Shown here one piece after another: positions 1 to 6,212 of a DNA stretch of 9,211 nucleotides (position 1 is the first letter of the stretch; each line of letters starts with the position of its first letter). The DNA is taken from contig JAUXHZ010000024.1 in assembly GCA_030621255.1 (NCBI GenBank), forward strand, positions 1 through 9,211, in the 5' to 3' direction. A program made the translations under genes and the position numbers. The stretch is from Candidatus Latescibacterota bacterium (GTDB lineage Bacteria; Krumholzibacteriota; Krumholzibacteriia; Krumholzibacteriales; WJIX01). The notes under the pieces are model-generated. The model worked only from the letters and a program-made list of their open reading frames with translations, did no database searches and was not told where the DNA came from.

Positions 1-1844
1 AACTCTCCAGCTCCAACTAAATCTTTTGTTATCTTTACCAAACCGGCATCCCTAATACCCGGCAGATCATCACAGACACCGCAATCAGTGCATATCCCTT
101 CCCTGCAATCCGGAGTCAACTTTCCAGCGTATCCTTTTTCTTTTTCTCTCCGCAGAAATTTTTCACTCACAGCCGATTTGAATCTTTCCCAGGGAAGAGG
201 ATCCTCCGGCGGAATTTCTGAAAGAAGCTCACGAAAATCTATTCCCTCCTCTTCCAGAGTTTCCTTCCAGATATCAAAGTTGAAATAATCGCTCCATCCC
301 TCAAACCTGCCTCCCTTTTCGACAACCCGAAGAAGAACAGGCCACAGGGAAGAATCCCCTCTCGCAAGTATTCCTTCAAGTATACTGACGGAGGGATTCC
401 TGAGGCTTAGATTCAGGCGGCGGTCTCTCAGGCGTCGCGAAAGATATCTCTCCTTTCCCGCAAACTCCTCAAAGCCGCATTGCTTCTCCCACTGAAAGGG
501 TGTATGTGCTTTTGGAACAAATGGTGATATCGTCACGTTCAATTTGAATTTCCCGTTCTTCTTCAACCTCAAAATATCATTAATCAAATCAACAATCCCA
601 TCGAGATCCTTCTCAGTCTCAGTCGGAAGGCCTATCATAAAATAAAGCTTCAGAGTCCGCCACCCGCTTTCAATTATTCTGCGGGAACTGTCGATAATTT
701 CTTCATTACTCATCTTACGGTTTATAATCTTTCTCAGCCGGTCTGTACCGGCTTCAGGGGCGATCGTAAAACCGGACCTCTTCCCCAGCGAAAGCGCTTC
801 AATAATTTTATCCGTTATCGTTTCAGGACGCAGACTGGGCAAAGCCAGAGACACATTTCTGCGGCGCAGCTCCGGAGTCAGTTTTTCAACAAGTTCGTCG
901 AGTTTTGAATAATCGGAAGTAGAAAGTGAAAGAAGCGATACTTCGTCCCAGCCACTCGCGTCCAGCCCTTCAGTGACCGCCCGGACTATCCCATCGACAC
1001 TCCTTTCACGGCACGGCCGATAAAGCATCCCCGCCTGGCAAAAACGGCATCCCCTGCTGCATCCCCTCTGCACCTCAACAACCAGCCTTCCATGAACAAT
1101 TCCGGAAGAAGGCACAAGCGGCTTCCATGGGCGCACTACCTCCGGCAGCCTGTAGGGAGGCTCAAATTTCTTCTCCGCCGGTATCGAATAGATCCGCGAT
1201 CCGGCGCTGGAGGAATATTGATCCACATAAACACCTTCTATCCCGGATAGCGCCTCTTTTTGTTCATCCCTTCCCGCCCCGGAATCCTTCAGTTCCTTCA
1301 ACAGATCAACCGCTTCAGGCAAAGACTCTTCGCCATCGCCGAGAAAAACAGCATCGAGTGATTTAAGAAAGGGGAGGGGATTCAAACAGCATGCCCCCCC
1401 GGCGACAACCAGAGAATCGTTTTGGGTTCTTTTGGATGCTTCAATTGGTATTCCGGCCAGGCGCAGCATCATAAGAAAATTCGTGTAGTGAAGCTCATAT
1501 GTCAGAGAAAATCCAATGAGATCAAATTTGCCGGCAGGTGTTCCTGTCTGCAGCGACCTTAACTGTTCCCCGCAATCTATCAGCCGCTTCTCCATATCGG
1601 GCCAAGGCGCAAAAACAAATTCAACTTCCGTTTCTTTGCTGTAAAATAGTTTCCTGTAAAGGGTATGAATCCCCTGATATGACATTCCTATCTCATAAAC
1701 ATCCGGGAATGCAAGCAGAACATTGAATTTTTCATCTCTAAATCCGGTGGATAAAAAATTTAGTTCTTTTCCAATATACCTTGATGGTTTTTCTACAGTC
1801 GGGAGTATCCCGTCATAATAGAGATTAACAAGATTGCCGCTCAT
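1..1844 (-). CDS. B12-binding-type radical SAM protein, TIGR03960-like (3' end cut by window)
   Basis: An open frame runs from ATG at 1844 to the window edge, giving 614 residues without a stop; the C-terminus is missing. Residues about 40-190 form a Rossmann-like, cobalamin-binding-type domain. Residues about 250-450 are a radical SAM domain with the cluster motif C262-x3-C266-x2-C269 (GCSRGCRFC), which should hold a [4Fe-4S] cluster that cleaves S-adenosylmethionine. A late cysteine set (C580, C585, C588, C591) suggests a further metal or cluster site. The overall pattern, including the opening EKPSRYIGKE and FPDVYEIGMS segments, matches what I know of the TIGR03960 family. The reaction is not known. 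Family members are often beside or fused to a TIGR03936/DUF2344 protein; whether that holds here lies beyond base 1. The start is supported by the family N-terminus. The ribosome site is weak (AAAGAG-like), and the gene follows tldD by 15 bases, suggesting coupled expression. Confidence 0.88.
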   Translation of the reverse strand, partial: MSGNLVNLYYDGILPTVEKPSRYIGKELNFLSTGFRDEKFNVLLAFPDVYEIGMSYQGIHTLYRKLFYSKETEVEFVFAPWPDMEKRLIDCGEQLRSLQTGTPAGKFDLIGFSLTYELHYTNFLMMLRLAGIPIEASKRTQNDSLVVAGGACCLNPLPFLKSLDAVFLGDGEESLPEAVDLLKELKDSGAGRDEQKEALSGIEGVYVDQYSSSAGSRIYSIPAEKKFEPPYRLPEVVRPWKPLVPSSGIVHGRLVVEVQRGCSRGCRFCQAGMLYRPCRERSVDGIVRAVTEGLDASGWDEVSLLSLSTSDYSKLDELVEKLTPELRRRNVSLALPSLRPETITDKIIEALSLGKRSGFTIAPEAGTDRLRKIINRKMSNEEIIDSSRRIIESGWRTLKLYFMIGLPTETEKDLDGIVDLINDILRLKKNGKFKLNVTISPFVPKAHTPFQWEKQCGFEEFAGKERYLSRRLRDRRLNLSLRNPSVSILEGILARGDSSLWPVLLRVVEKGGRFEGWSDYFNFDIWKETLEEEGIDFRELLSEIPPEDPLPWERFKSAVSEKFLRREKEKGYAGKLTPDCREGICTDCGVCDDLPGIRDAGLVKITKDLVGAGE

Positions 1845-1859
1845 AAAATATCACGCTCT

Positions 1860-3257
1860 TTACGCTTCTCCCCCTACAGTAATGGATGGGATTCTCAAAG
1901 TCGGCTGGGCGTCCGATACGGGCACTTGCTGCCCATCTTTACCACATGTACCTATACCAAATCCCGGATCATTTCCAACCATATCAATTTGATTTAATAT
2001 TCCCGGGCCATTCCCTATAAGGGTCGCGCCCCTGACCGGACTGCCGATCTTTCCATTTTTTATCTTATATCCTTCGTTAACCTTGAAAACAAAATCCCCT
2101 GTTGCCGTGTCAACCTGCCCGCCGCCCATACGGGCAACATACAAACCATCTTCAACACTCGATATGATCGAATCCGGATCGTCCTCCCGGGGAACAATCA
2201 TCGTATTGCTCATTCGCACAATCGGCCTGTATCTGAACGATTCCCTCCTGGCATTTCCCGTCGAAGAGGTTTCAAGCCTTTCGGCCGAACAGCGGCTGTG
2301 CATATAACCTTTCAAAACACCCTTATCCACAAGGAGAGTTCTCGACGCGGGATACCCCTCGTCGTCATAAACATATGATCCCCTCCGTCCTGTCAGAGTG
2401 GCGTCATCCACAACACTGACAAGCTCTGAAGGAACCTTATCCCCCATCCTGCCGCTGTAAACCGACTGCTCTTTGCTTACAGAGTCACCTTCCAACCCAT
2501 GCCCTATCGCTTCATGCACCATTGTACCACCCGCCTCACTACCCAAAACAACCTTCATGCTCCCCCCTGAAACATGGGGCGCATGCAGCATCCTTACAGC
2601 GCCGGCGGCAGCCTCCCGTGCAAGGCTTTCCAGTAATTCGGGGGAAAGAAATTCATATCCCTTCCTCCCTCCAACACTCCTGTAAGCGGACTGCAGATCT
2701 GAACCATCCGAGGCTACCACTGTTATATTAAAAAGAATCTGCCTCCGCTCATCTCCAACCGCCACCCCTTCGCTGTTGAATATTTCTACGTACTGAAGAC
2801 TTTCCCCATATCTCACACTTACCTGGGCAATCTCTTCAGAAATATCTCTGGCAATACTGTCGGCCGCAAATGCTATCGCGATCTTCTCTTCAAGGGAAAC
2901 GCGTTCAGCCGGCATCGCTATTTCAGTAACGTGTCCTTTCTTTATATTGCCGGGTATAATAAAATCGCCTTTCCCGCTCTTGATCTTATCCAGAACATCC
3001 CGGCTTAACCGCATCATCTCTTTCCTGGACATAACATTCGAATACCCATACGCGGTGCTGCCGGCGTTGACTATTCTGAGGCCGAAACCGGCATCTCTCC
3101 CCTTTGATATTTTTTCCGCTTTGCTGTCTTCAAGAAGGAGGGAACACACCTGGCTGTTTTCAAAAAAGAGTTCAACAAACTCCGCGCCGTTTGAAACGGT
3201 ATATTCCAACACGTCATTAATATCGCGCGTAGAGGGAGGTATATTCATGATACTCAT
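1860..3257 (-). CDS. tldD: TldD metalloprotease subunit
   Basis: The 465-residue product is close to the usual ~480 of TldD, the zinc-metalloprotease subunit of the TldD/TldE (PmbA) complex. In E. coli that cytoplasmic complex degrades unfolded peptides and trims modified peptides such as pro-microcin B17 and the antitoxin CcdA. The metal motif HExxxH is intact at H248-E249-H253 (MVHEAIGHGLEGD), and the C-terminal GIGTCGKDG segment supplies the conserved cysteine C438, the usual third-ligand position. I chose ATG at 3257 because it overlaps the purF stop as ATGA, with GAAGGG just 3 bases upstream; a second ATG at 3248 is possible. A longer version beginning with TTG at 3323 would add 22 residues read from inside purF, lacks a ribosome site and looks unlike the family. 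No tldE/pmbA partner is in the window. TldD and its homologue TldE are distinguished by this HExxxH motif, which TldE lacks. Confidence 0.93.
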   Translation of the reverse strand: MSIMNIPPSTRDINDVLEYTVSNGAEFVELFFENSQVCSLLLEDSKAEKISKGRDAGFGLRIVNAGSTAYGYSNVMSRKEMMRLSRDVLDKIKSGKGDFIIPGNIKKGHVTEIAMPAERVSLEEKIAIAFAADSIARDISEEIAQVSVRYGESLQYVEIFNSEGVAVGDERRQILFNITVVASDGSDLQSAYRSVGGRKGYEFLSPELLESLAREAAAGAVRMLHAPHVSGGSMKVVLGSEAGGTMVHEAIGHGLEGDSVSKEQSVYSGRMGDKVPSELVSVVDDATLTGRRGSYVYDDEGYPASRTLLVDKGVLKGYMHSRCSAERLETSSTGNARRESFRYRPIVRMSNTMIVPREDDPDSIISSVEDGLYVARMGGGQVDTATGDFVFKVNEGYKIKNGKIGSPVRGATLIGNGPGILNQIDMVGNDPGFGIGTCGKDGQQVPVSDAQPTLRIPSITVGGEA

Positions 3258-4672
3258 AATCCCTTCAACCCCGGCTGACCGGCGGCGGCGGTTTTGCCGG
3301 CATTCACAGCATCCGTATGACAATTACTGCAGTCAACAGGATAATCACCATCAAAACAGGCAACACAGTAACCCTCCGGATCTTTGACGCAGCTTTTCAA
3401 CCCCTCAAGAGAAATATACTCAAGGCTTTCCGCTCCAAGGAAAGATCTGATCTCCTCAACCGAATGGGATAAAGCGATTAGTTCACTCCTTGTGGGTGTA
3501 TCTATACCGAAATAACATGAATGGGCTATCATTGGAGACCCGATTCTTAAATGAATCTCAGCCGCGCCCGCTTCATGCAGCATTTTGGTCAGTTTTTTCA
3601 TTGTCGATCCCCGGACAATCGAATCGTCAACTACGATCACCTTTTTACCCTTCAGAACGCCGCTGACAGGATTGTACTTGATGCGAACATCCAAATCCCT
3701 GGAACTCTGCTCAGGTTGAATAAATGTCCGCCCGACGTAATGATTACGTATCAGCCCTATTTCAAAAGGGATCCCGGACTCATGAGCGTATCCAAGCGCT
3801 ATAGTGTTACTCGAATCGGGAACGGAAATTACAATATCAGCGTCAACGGGCGCCTCTTCACTTAGCCTCCGCCCAAGCTTCCTTCTGACCTTATCCACAT
3901 TTTCACCGAAGATACGGCTGTCCGGCCTTGAGAAATATATAAATTCAAAAATACACTTTGCAGAAGGATCAGCCGGCTTGCAGAAATTTATCGACTCAAG
4001 CCCGTTTTTCGTCGCCACGCATATCTCGCCTGGTTCTATTTCGCGCACATAATCGGCCCCGAGAAGATCAAAAGCGCAACTTTCAGAAGCAAATATGTAA
4101 GTGTCGCCCAGCTTGCCTACGCAAAGAGGCCTGAACCCGTGAGGGTCCCTTGCCGCTATTATTCTATCCTTAAGAAGAAATACAATTGAATAAGCGCCCT
4201 TAACGCGGTTAAGAGCATCGGCCACCATTTCGGTTGAAGTTCTTTTTTTACTTTTCGCTATAAGGTGTAATATTATTTCGCTATCCATAGTACTTCTAAA
4301 TATAGATCCATCCTCTTCCATTTCTTTTTTCAACTCAGCGGCGTTAACAAGATTTCCATTGTGAGCTATCGCTATCTGGCCACCCTTGTAATTAACCATA
4401 AAAGGCTGGGCGTTAATAAGGTACGACCCCCCTGTGGTCGAATACCTGTTATGCCCGATCGCGATATCCCCCTTTAACCCCCGGACTATCTCACTGGAAA
4501 AGGCCTTTGATACAAGCCCCATAGATTTGTGTTCATACATCTCACTGCCGTCCGACGTAATTATCCCCGTACTCTCCTGCCCCCTGTGCTGAAGCGAATA
4601 AAGCCCGAGATAGGTTAGTTTTGCGGCTTCAACATTTCCGAATATTCCAAATACCGCGCACTCTTCTCTCAA
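3254..4672 (-). CDS. purF: Amidophosphoribosyltransferase (PurF), Fe-S type
   Basis: This enzyme catalyses the first committed step of purine synthesis: PRPP plus glutamine to 5-phosphoribosylamine. The 472 residues match the Bacillus-type family. Residues 5-230 are the N-terminal-nucleophile glutaminase domain, with Cys5 exposed after removal of a four-residue propeptide (MREE), then QHRGQESTGI (28-37) and GHNRYSTTG (73-81). Residues about 270-400 are the phosphoribosyltransferase domain, with the PRPP loop VIVVDDSIVRGST at 345-357. All four [4Fe-4S] cysteines of the Bacillus enzyme have counterparts: C240, C386, C436 and C439. Such clusters are oxygen-sensitive and stabilise the fold. A second CxxC (C448, C451) follows in a short C-terminal extension. 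The start is TTG, with AAAGGAG six bases upstream, and overlaps the preceding stop as TTGA. The purF stop overlaps the tldD start as ATGA. Both overlaps point to translational coupling. Confidence 0.97.
   Translation of the reverse strand: MREECAVFGIFGNVEAAKLTYLGLYSLQHRGQESTGIITSDGSEMYEHKSMGLVSKAFSSEIVRGLKGDIAIGHNRYSTTGGSYLINAQPFMVNYKGGQIAIAHNGNLVNAAELKKEMEEDGSIFRSTMDSEIILHLIAKSKKRTSTEMVADALNRVKGAYSIVFLLKDRIIAARDPHGFRPLCVGKLGDTYIFASESCAFDLLGADYVREIEPGEICVATKNGLESINFCKPADPSAKCIFEFIYFSRPDSRIFGENVDKVRRKLGRRLSEEAPVDADIVISVPDSSNTIALGYAHESGIPFEIGLIRNHYVGRTFIQPEQSSRDLDVRIKYNPVSGVLKGKKVIVVDDSIVRGSTMKKLTKMLHEAGAAEIHLRIGSPMIAHSCYFGIDTPTRSELIALSHSVEEIRSFLGAESLEYISLEGLKSCVKDPEGYCVACFDGDYPVDCSNCHTDAVNAGKTAAAGQPGLKGL
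3261..3266 (-). promoter_or_regulatory. Probable Shine-Dalgarno site of tldD
   Basis: GAAGGG on the minus strand lies only three bases before ATG at 3257, closer than ideal. It favours this start over the TTG at 3323, which has no such site. A start at ATG 3248 would sit twelve bases away. Translation probably relies in part on reinitiation at the ATGA overlap with purF. Confidence 0.5.
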
Positions 4673-5307
4673 TCTCTGCTCCTTTTTGAAAGATTCACTG
4701 TTGAAATGATTTCAAATTCCTGATAATGAGGATTCAGAAGAAGGCCTTCACGCCGTGAACGGGTGACAGCCATCTTTTTAACCTTCTCCGCGGCATCATC
4801 TTTGCCGTCGGCACGAACAATCATTCTCCAAACCAGTCCCGCCCTCATCTCTGAAACGGAAACGCCGCCTAATTTACCGTTTAAGCGGTCCGCATAACTT
4901 TTATCTTTATCAGATTCCAGTTCACTAATCATACAATCGCACGCGTAAACCCCCGCTGAACCAGCTTCGGCGCGAAAAGGAAAATCCTTTTCAGGCTGAA
5001 GGTCACCCCTTCTCAAGACGGCCTCTTTTCCATCTTCTCCGGATGACGCTCCTTCACCTTCAACAACCAACGAATATTTGTGCTTGTTCTGATTTGTAAA
5101 GGTACTGTCTAGAGATATCACCCGGTCCAGAGCATTTATAATTACCTCGCTGTTTTTGCCTTCACACGTCATAAACCAGCAGGAATATTTAGCAAGGCCA
5201 TAAAGAATATCACCAAATTCAAGTTTTTCAGTCAGAGTTAACCATGCTGTCTCAACAACAAGATCGGTAACTTTCAGTTTTACCCATAATTTCGCGCGGG
5301 CTTTCAA
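4669..5307 (-). CDS. PurS-like protein with two tandem PurS-type segments (putative FGAM synthase subunit)
   Basis: The 212-residue product sits between purQ and purF, where many operons carry purS. I see no ordinary 80-residue PurS. Two segments, about 3-83 and 118-203, share one order: strand, helix, strand ending in Gly-Lys (EGK at 49-51, DGK at 167-169), helix, strand. They can be aligned as TEKLEFGDILYGLAKYSCWF against NGKLGGVSVSEMRAGLVWRM. The second ends LLLNPHYQEFEI, close to the closing LLANxVIxDY pattern of true PurS. A polar, partly acidic linker (84-117) joins them. PurS forms dimers that bridge PurL and PurQ, and the N-terminal domain of large single-chain PurL resembles such a dimer. 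I infer that this protein is a fused PurS pair replacing PurS. The start is TTG with a near-ideal AAGGAGG seven bases upstream. Sequence identity to PurS is low, so the assignment rests on pattern and context. Confidence 0.68.
   Translation of the reverse strand: MKARAKLWVKLKVTDLVVETAWLTLTEKLEFGDILYGLAKYSCWFMTCEGKNSEVIINALDRVISLDSTFTNQNKHKYSLVVEGEGASSGEDGKEAVLRRGDLQPEKDFPFRAEAGSAGVYACDCMISELESDKDKSYADRLNGKLGGVSVSEMRAGLVWRMIVRADGKDDAAEKVKKMAVTRSRREGLLLNPHYQEFEIISTVNLSKRSRD
4679..4685 (-). promoter_or_regulatory. Shine-Dalgarno site of purF
   Basis: AAAGGAG on the minus strand lies six bases before TTG at 4672, inside the end of the PurS-like gene. It supports the TTG start, which puts the nucleophilic cysteine at residue 5 after a very short propeptide. 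Confidence 0.85.
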
Positions 5308-5384
5308 ATTTCTTCCTCCTTATTGATAACAGTTGCGCGCCCATTTTCTTTTAACAAGACCCTCGGGGAAATATTCCCGCCCAC
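5308..5384 (-). other. 77-base gap between purQ and the PurS-like gene
   Basis: This is the longest untranslated stretch in the window. It holds the ribosome site of the next gene and a small inverted repeat (GGGAA/TTCCC, 5366-5378, three-base loop) close behind the purQ stop. The five-pair stem has no following T-run, so it is not a convincing terminator; a role in mRNA processing is possible but not shown. I see no small gene here. Confidence 0.5.
5315..5321 (-). promoter_or_regulatory. Shine-Dalgarno site of the PurS-like gene
   Basis: AAGGAGG on the minus strand lies seven bases before TTG at 5307. This near-perfect match settles the choice of the TTG start, as no ATG is nearby that would preserve the first strand of the predicted fold. 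Confidence 0.85.
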
Positions 5385-6212
5385 TCACCCGGTCATTTCC
5401 CTAATTAGTGACGCGAAAAACGCGAGCCCGGGCCCTTCGTCTTCCATTATTTCCGGCCGGCAGCAGGCATTTCTGCGTTTCGTTTTCCATTTGCCGGAGA
5501 TATCCTCCGGTACCTGTCTCAGCCATGAAGCCCTTTCAGGATGAGGCATCATGGCAAGCACATTGCCCTCCGGATTACATATACCTGCGGCATTCTCAAC
5601 AGAACCATTCGGGTTTACCGGAAAAGAGCTGTCCAAATCCCCCACTTCCGTGCAATAACGAAGTACTATCTGATTGTTCTTATGCATATCATTTATAATA
5701 TCTTCATCCTTCGTTACAAAACGGCCTTCGGCGTGTGCTATCGGAAGAGGAATAACATCTCCCTCTTTATATTTATTCATCCACAAACAATTATTCCCCT
5801 CAGCCCTAACGTGAACCCAGTTGCAGTAATATCCTTCCCTGTCACTCATAACATTCGGGGCAAGAGCAAGATCAATTTTTTCCCAATGCAGCCCGGGGAT
5901 AAATCCCGCTTCAACAAGAACCTGAGCGCCATTGCAGATACCAAGTACCGGTTTGCCATCCCGGGCAAAATCGCTCAATTTATCCATAATAGTGTCCTTG
6001 GCGGCAACCACTCCGGCTCTTATCCTATCCTGGTACGAAAACCCGCCGGGCAGAATAACTGCAAGCGCTTCACCAAGAAGCTGAGGCGGCATATTCCAGC
6101 GGAATATCTCCGACTCCAACCCCGCGGCCCGCACAGCCCTGACACTCTCAGACTCACAATTGACGCCCGGGAACTGAATAACAGCCACCTTTCCGCTAAA
6201 ACTATCTTGCAC
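5385..6212 (-). CDS. purQ: FGAM synthase glutaminase subunit PurQ, long form
   Basis: PurQ is the class I glutamine amidotransferase that releases ammonia from glutamine for PurL during FGAR to FGAM conversion. The triad is complete: nucleophile C93 in GICNGAQVL (91-99), then H224 and E226 in MMPHPERA (221-228). The N-terminal VAVIQFPGVNCE (9-20) and the GGFSYQDRIRAG loop (56-67) are typical of PurQ. At 275 residues it is longer than the common ~220-230 form. Part of the excess is an insert at about 230-262, between HPERA and the closing helix, that includes a Cys-Cys pair (250-251). The start is GTG at 6212 with AAAGGAG five bases upstream, lying inside the end of purL with an 11-base overlap; this favours coupled synthesis of the two subunits. 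It is followed by the PurS-like gene after 77 bases. The class is certain and the PurQ assignment very likely given the purL neighbour. Confidence 0.96.
   Translation of the reverse strand: MQDSFSGKVAVIQFPGVNCESESVRAVRAAGLESEIFRWNMPPQLLGEALAVILPGGFSYQDRIRAGVVAAKDTIMDKLSDFARDGKPVLGICNGAQVLVEAGFIPGLHWEKIDLALAPNVMSDREGYYCNWVHVRAEGNNCLWMNKYKEGDVIPLPIAHAEGRFVTKDEDIINDMHKNNQIVLRYCTEVGDLDSSFPVNPNGSVENAAGICNPEGNVLAMMPHPERASWLRQVPEDISGKWKTKRRNACCRPEIMEDEGPGLAFFASLIREMTG

Noticed and set aside
1..1844. Possible broken or frameshifted gene at the left end, since no complete frame closes there
   Set aside because: Reading the minus strand from ATG at 1844 gives 614 uninterrupted codons with radical SAM motifs in one frame; the gene is simply cut by the window edge.
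3258..3323. Extended TldD N-terminus from TTG at 3323 (MSYGCCECRQ...)
   Set aside because: These codons lie inside purF, no Shine-Dalgarno precedes them, and the Cys/Arg-rich sequence is unlike TldD N-termini. ATG at 3257 with the ATGA overlap is better.
2947..3387. 146-codon open frame on the plus strand
   Set aside because: It is antisense to tldD and the purF end, has low-complexity content and no family resemblance; it is a shadow frame.
5366..5378. Inverted repeat GGGAA-ATA-TTCCC after purQ as a terminator
   Set aside because: The stem has only five pairs and is not followed by a T-run on the minus strand. The downstream genes belong to the same pathway and purF is coupled to the next gene, so termination here is unlikely.
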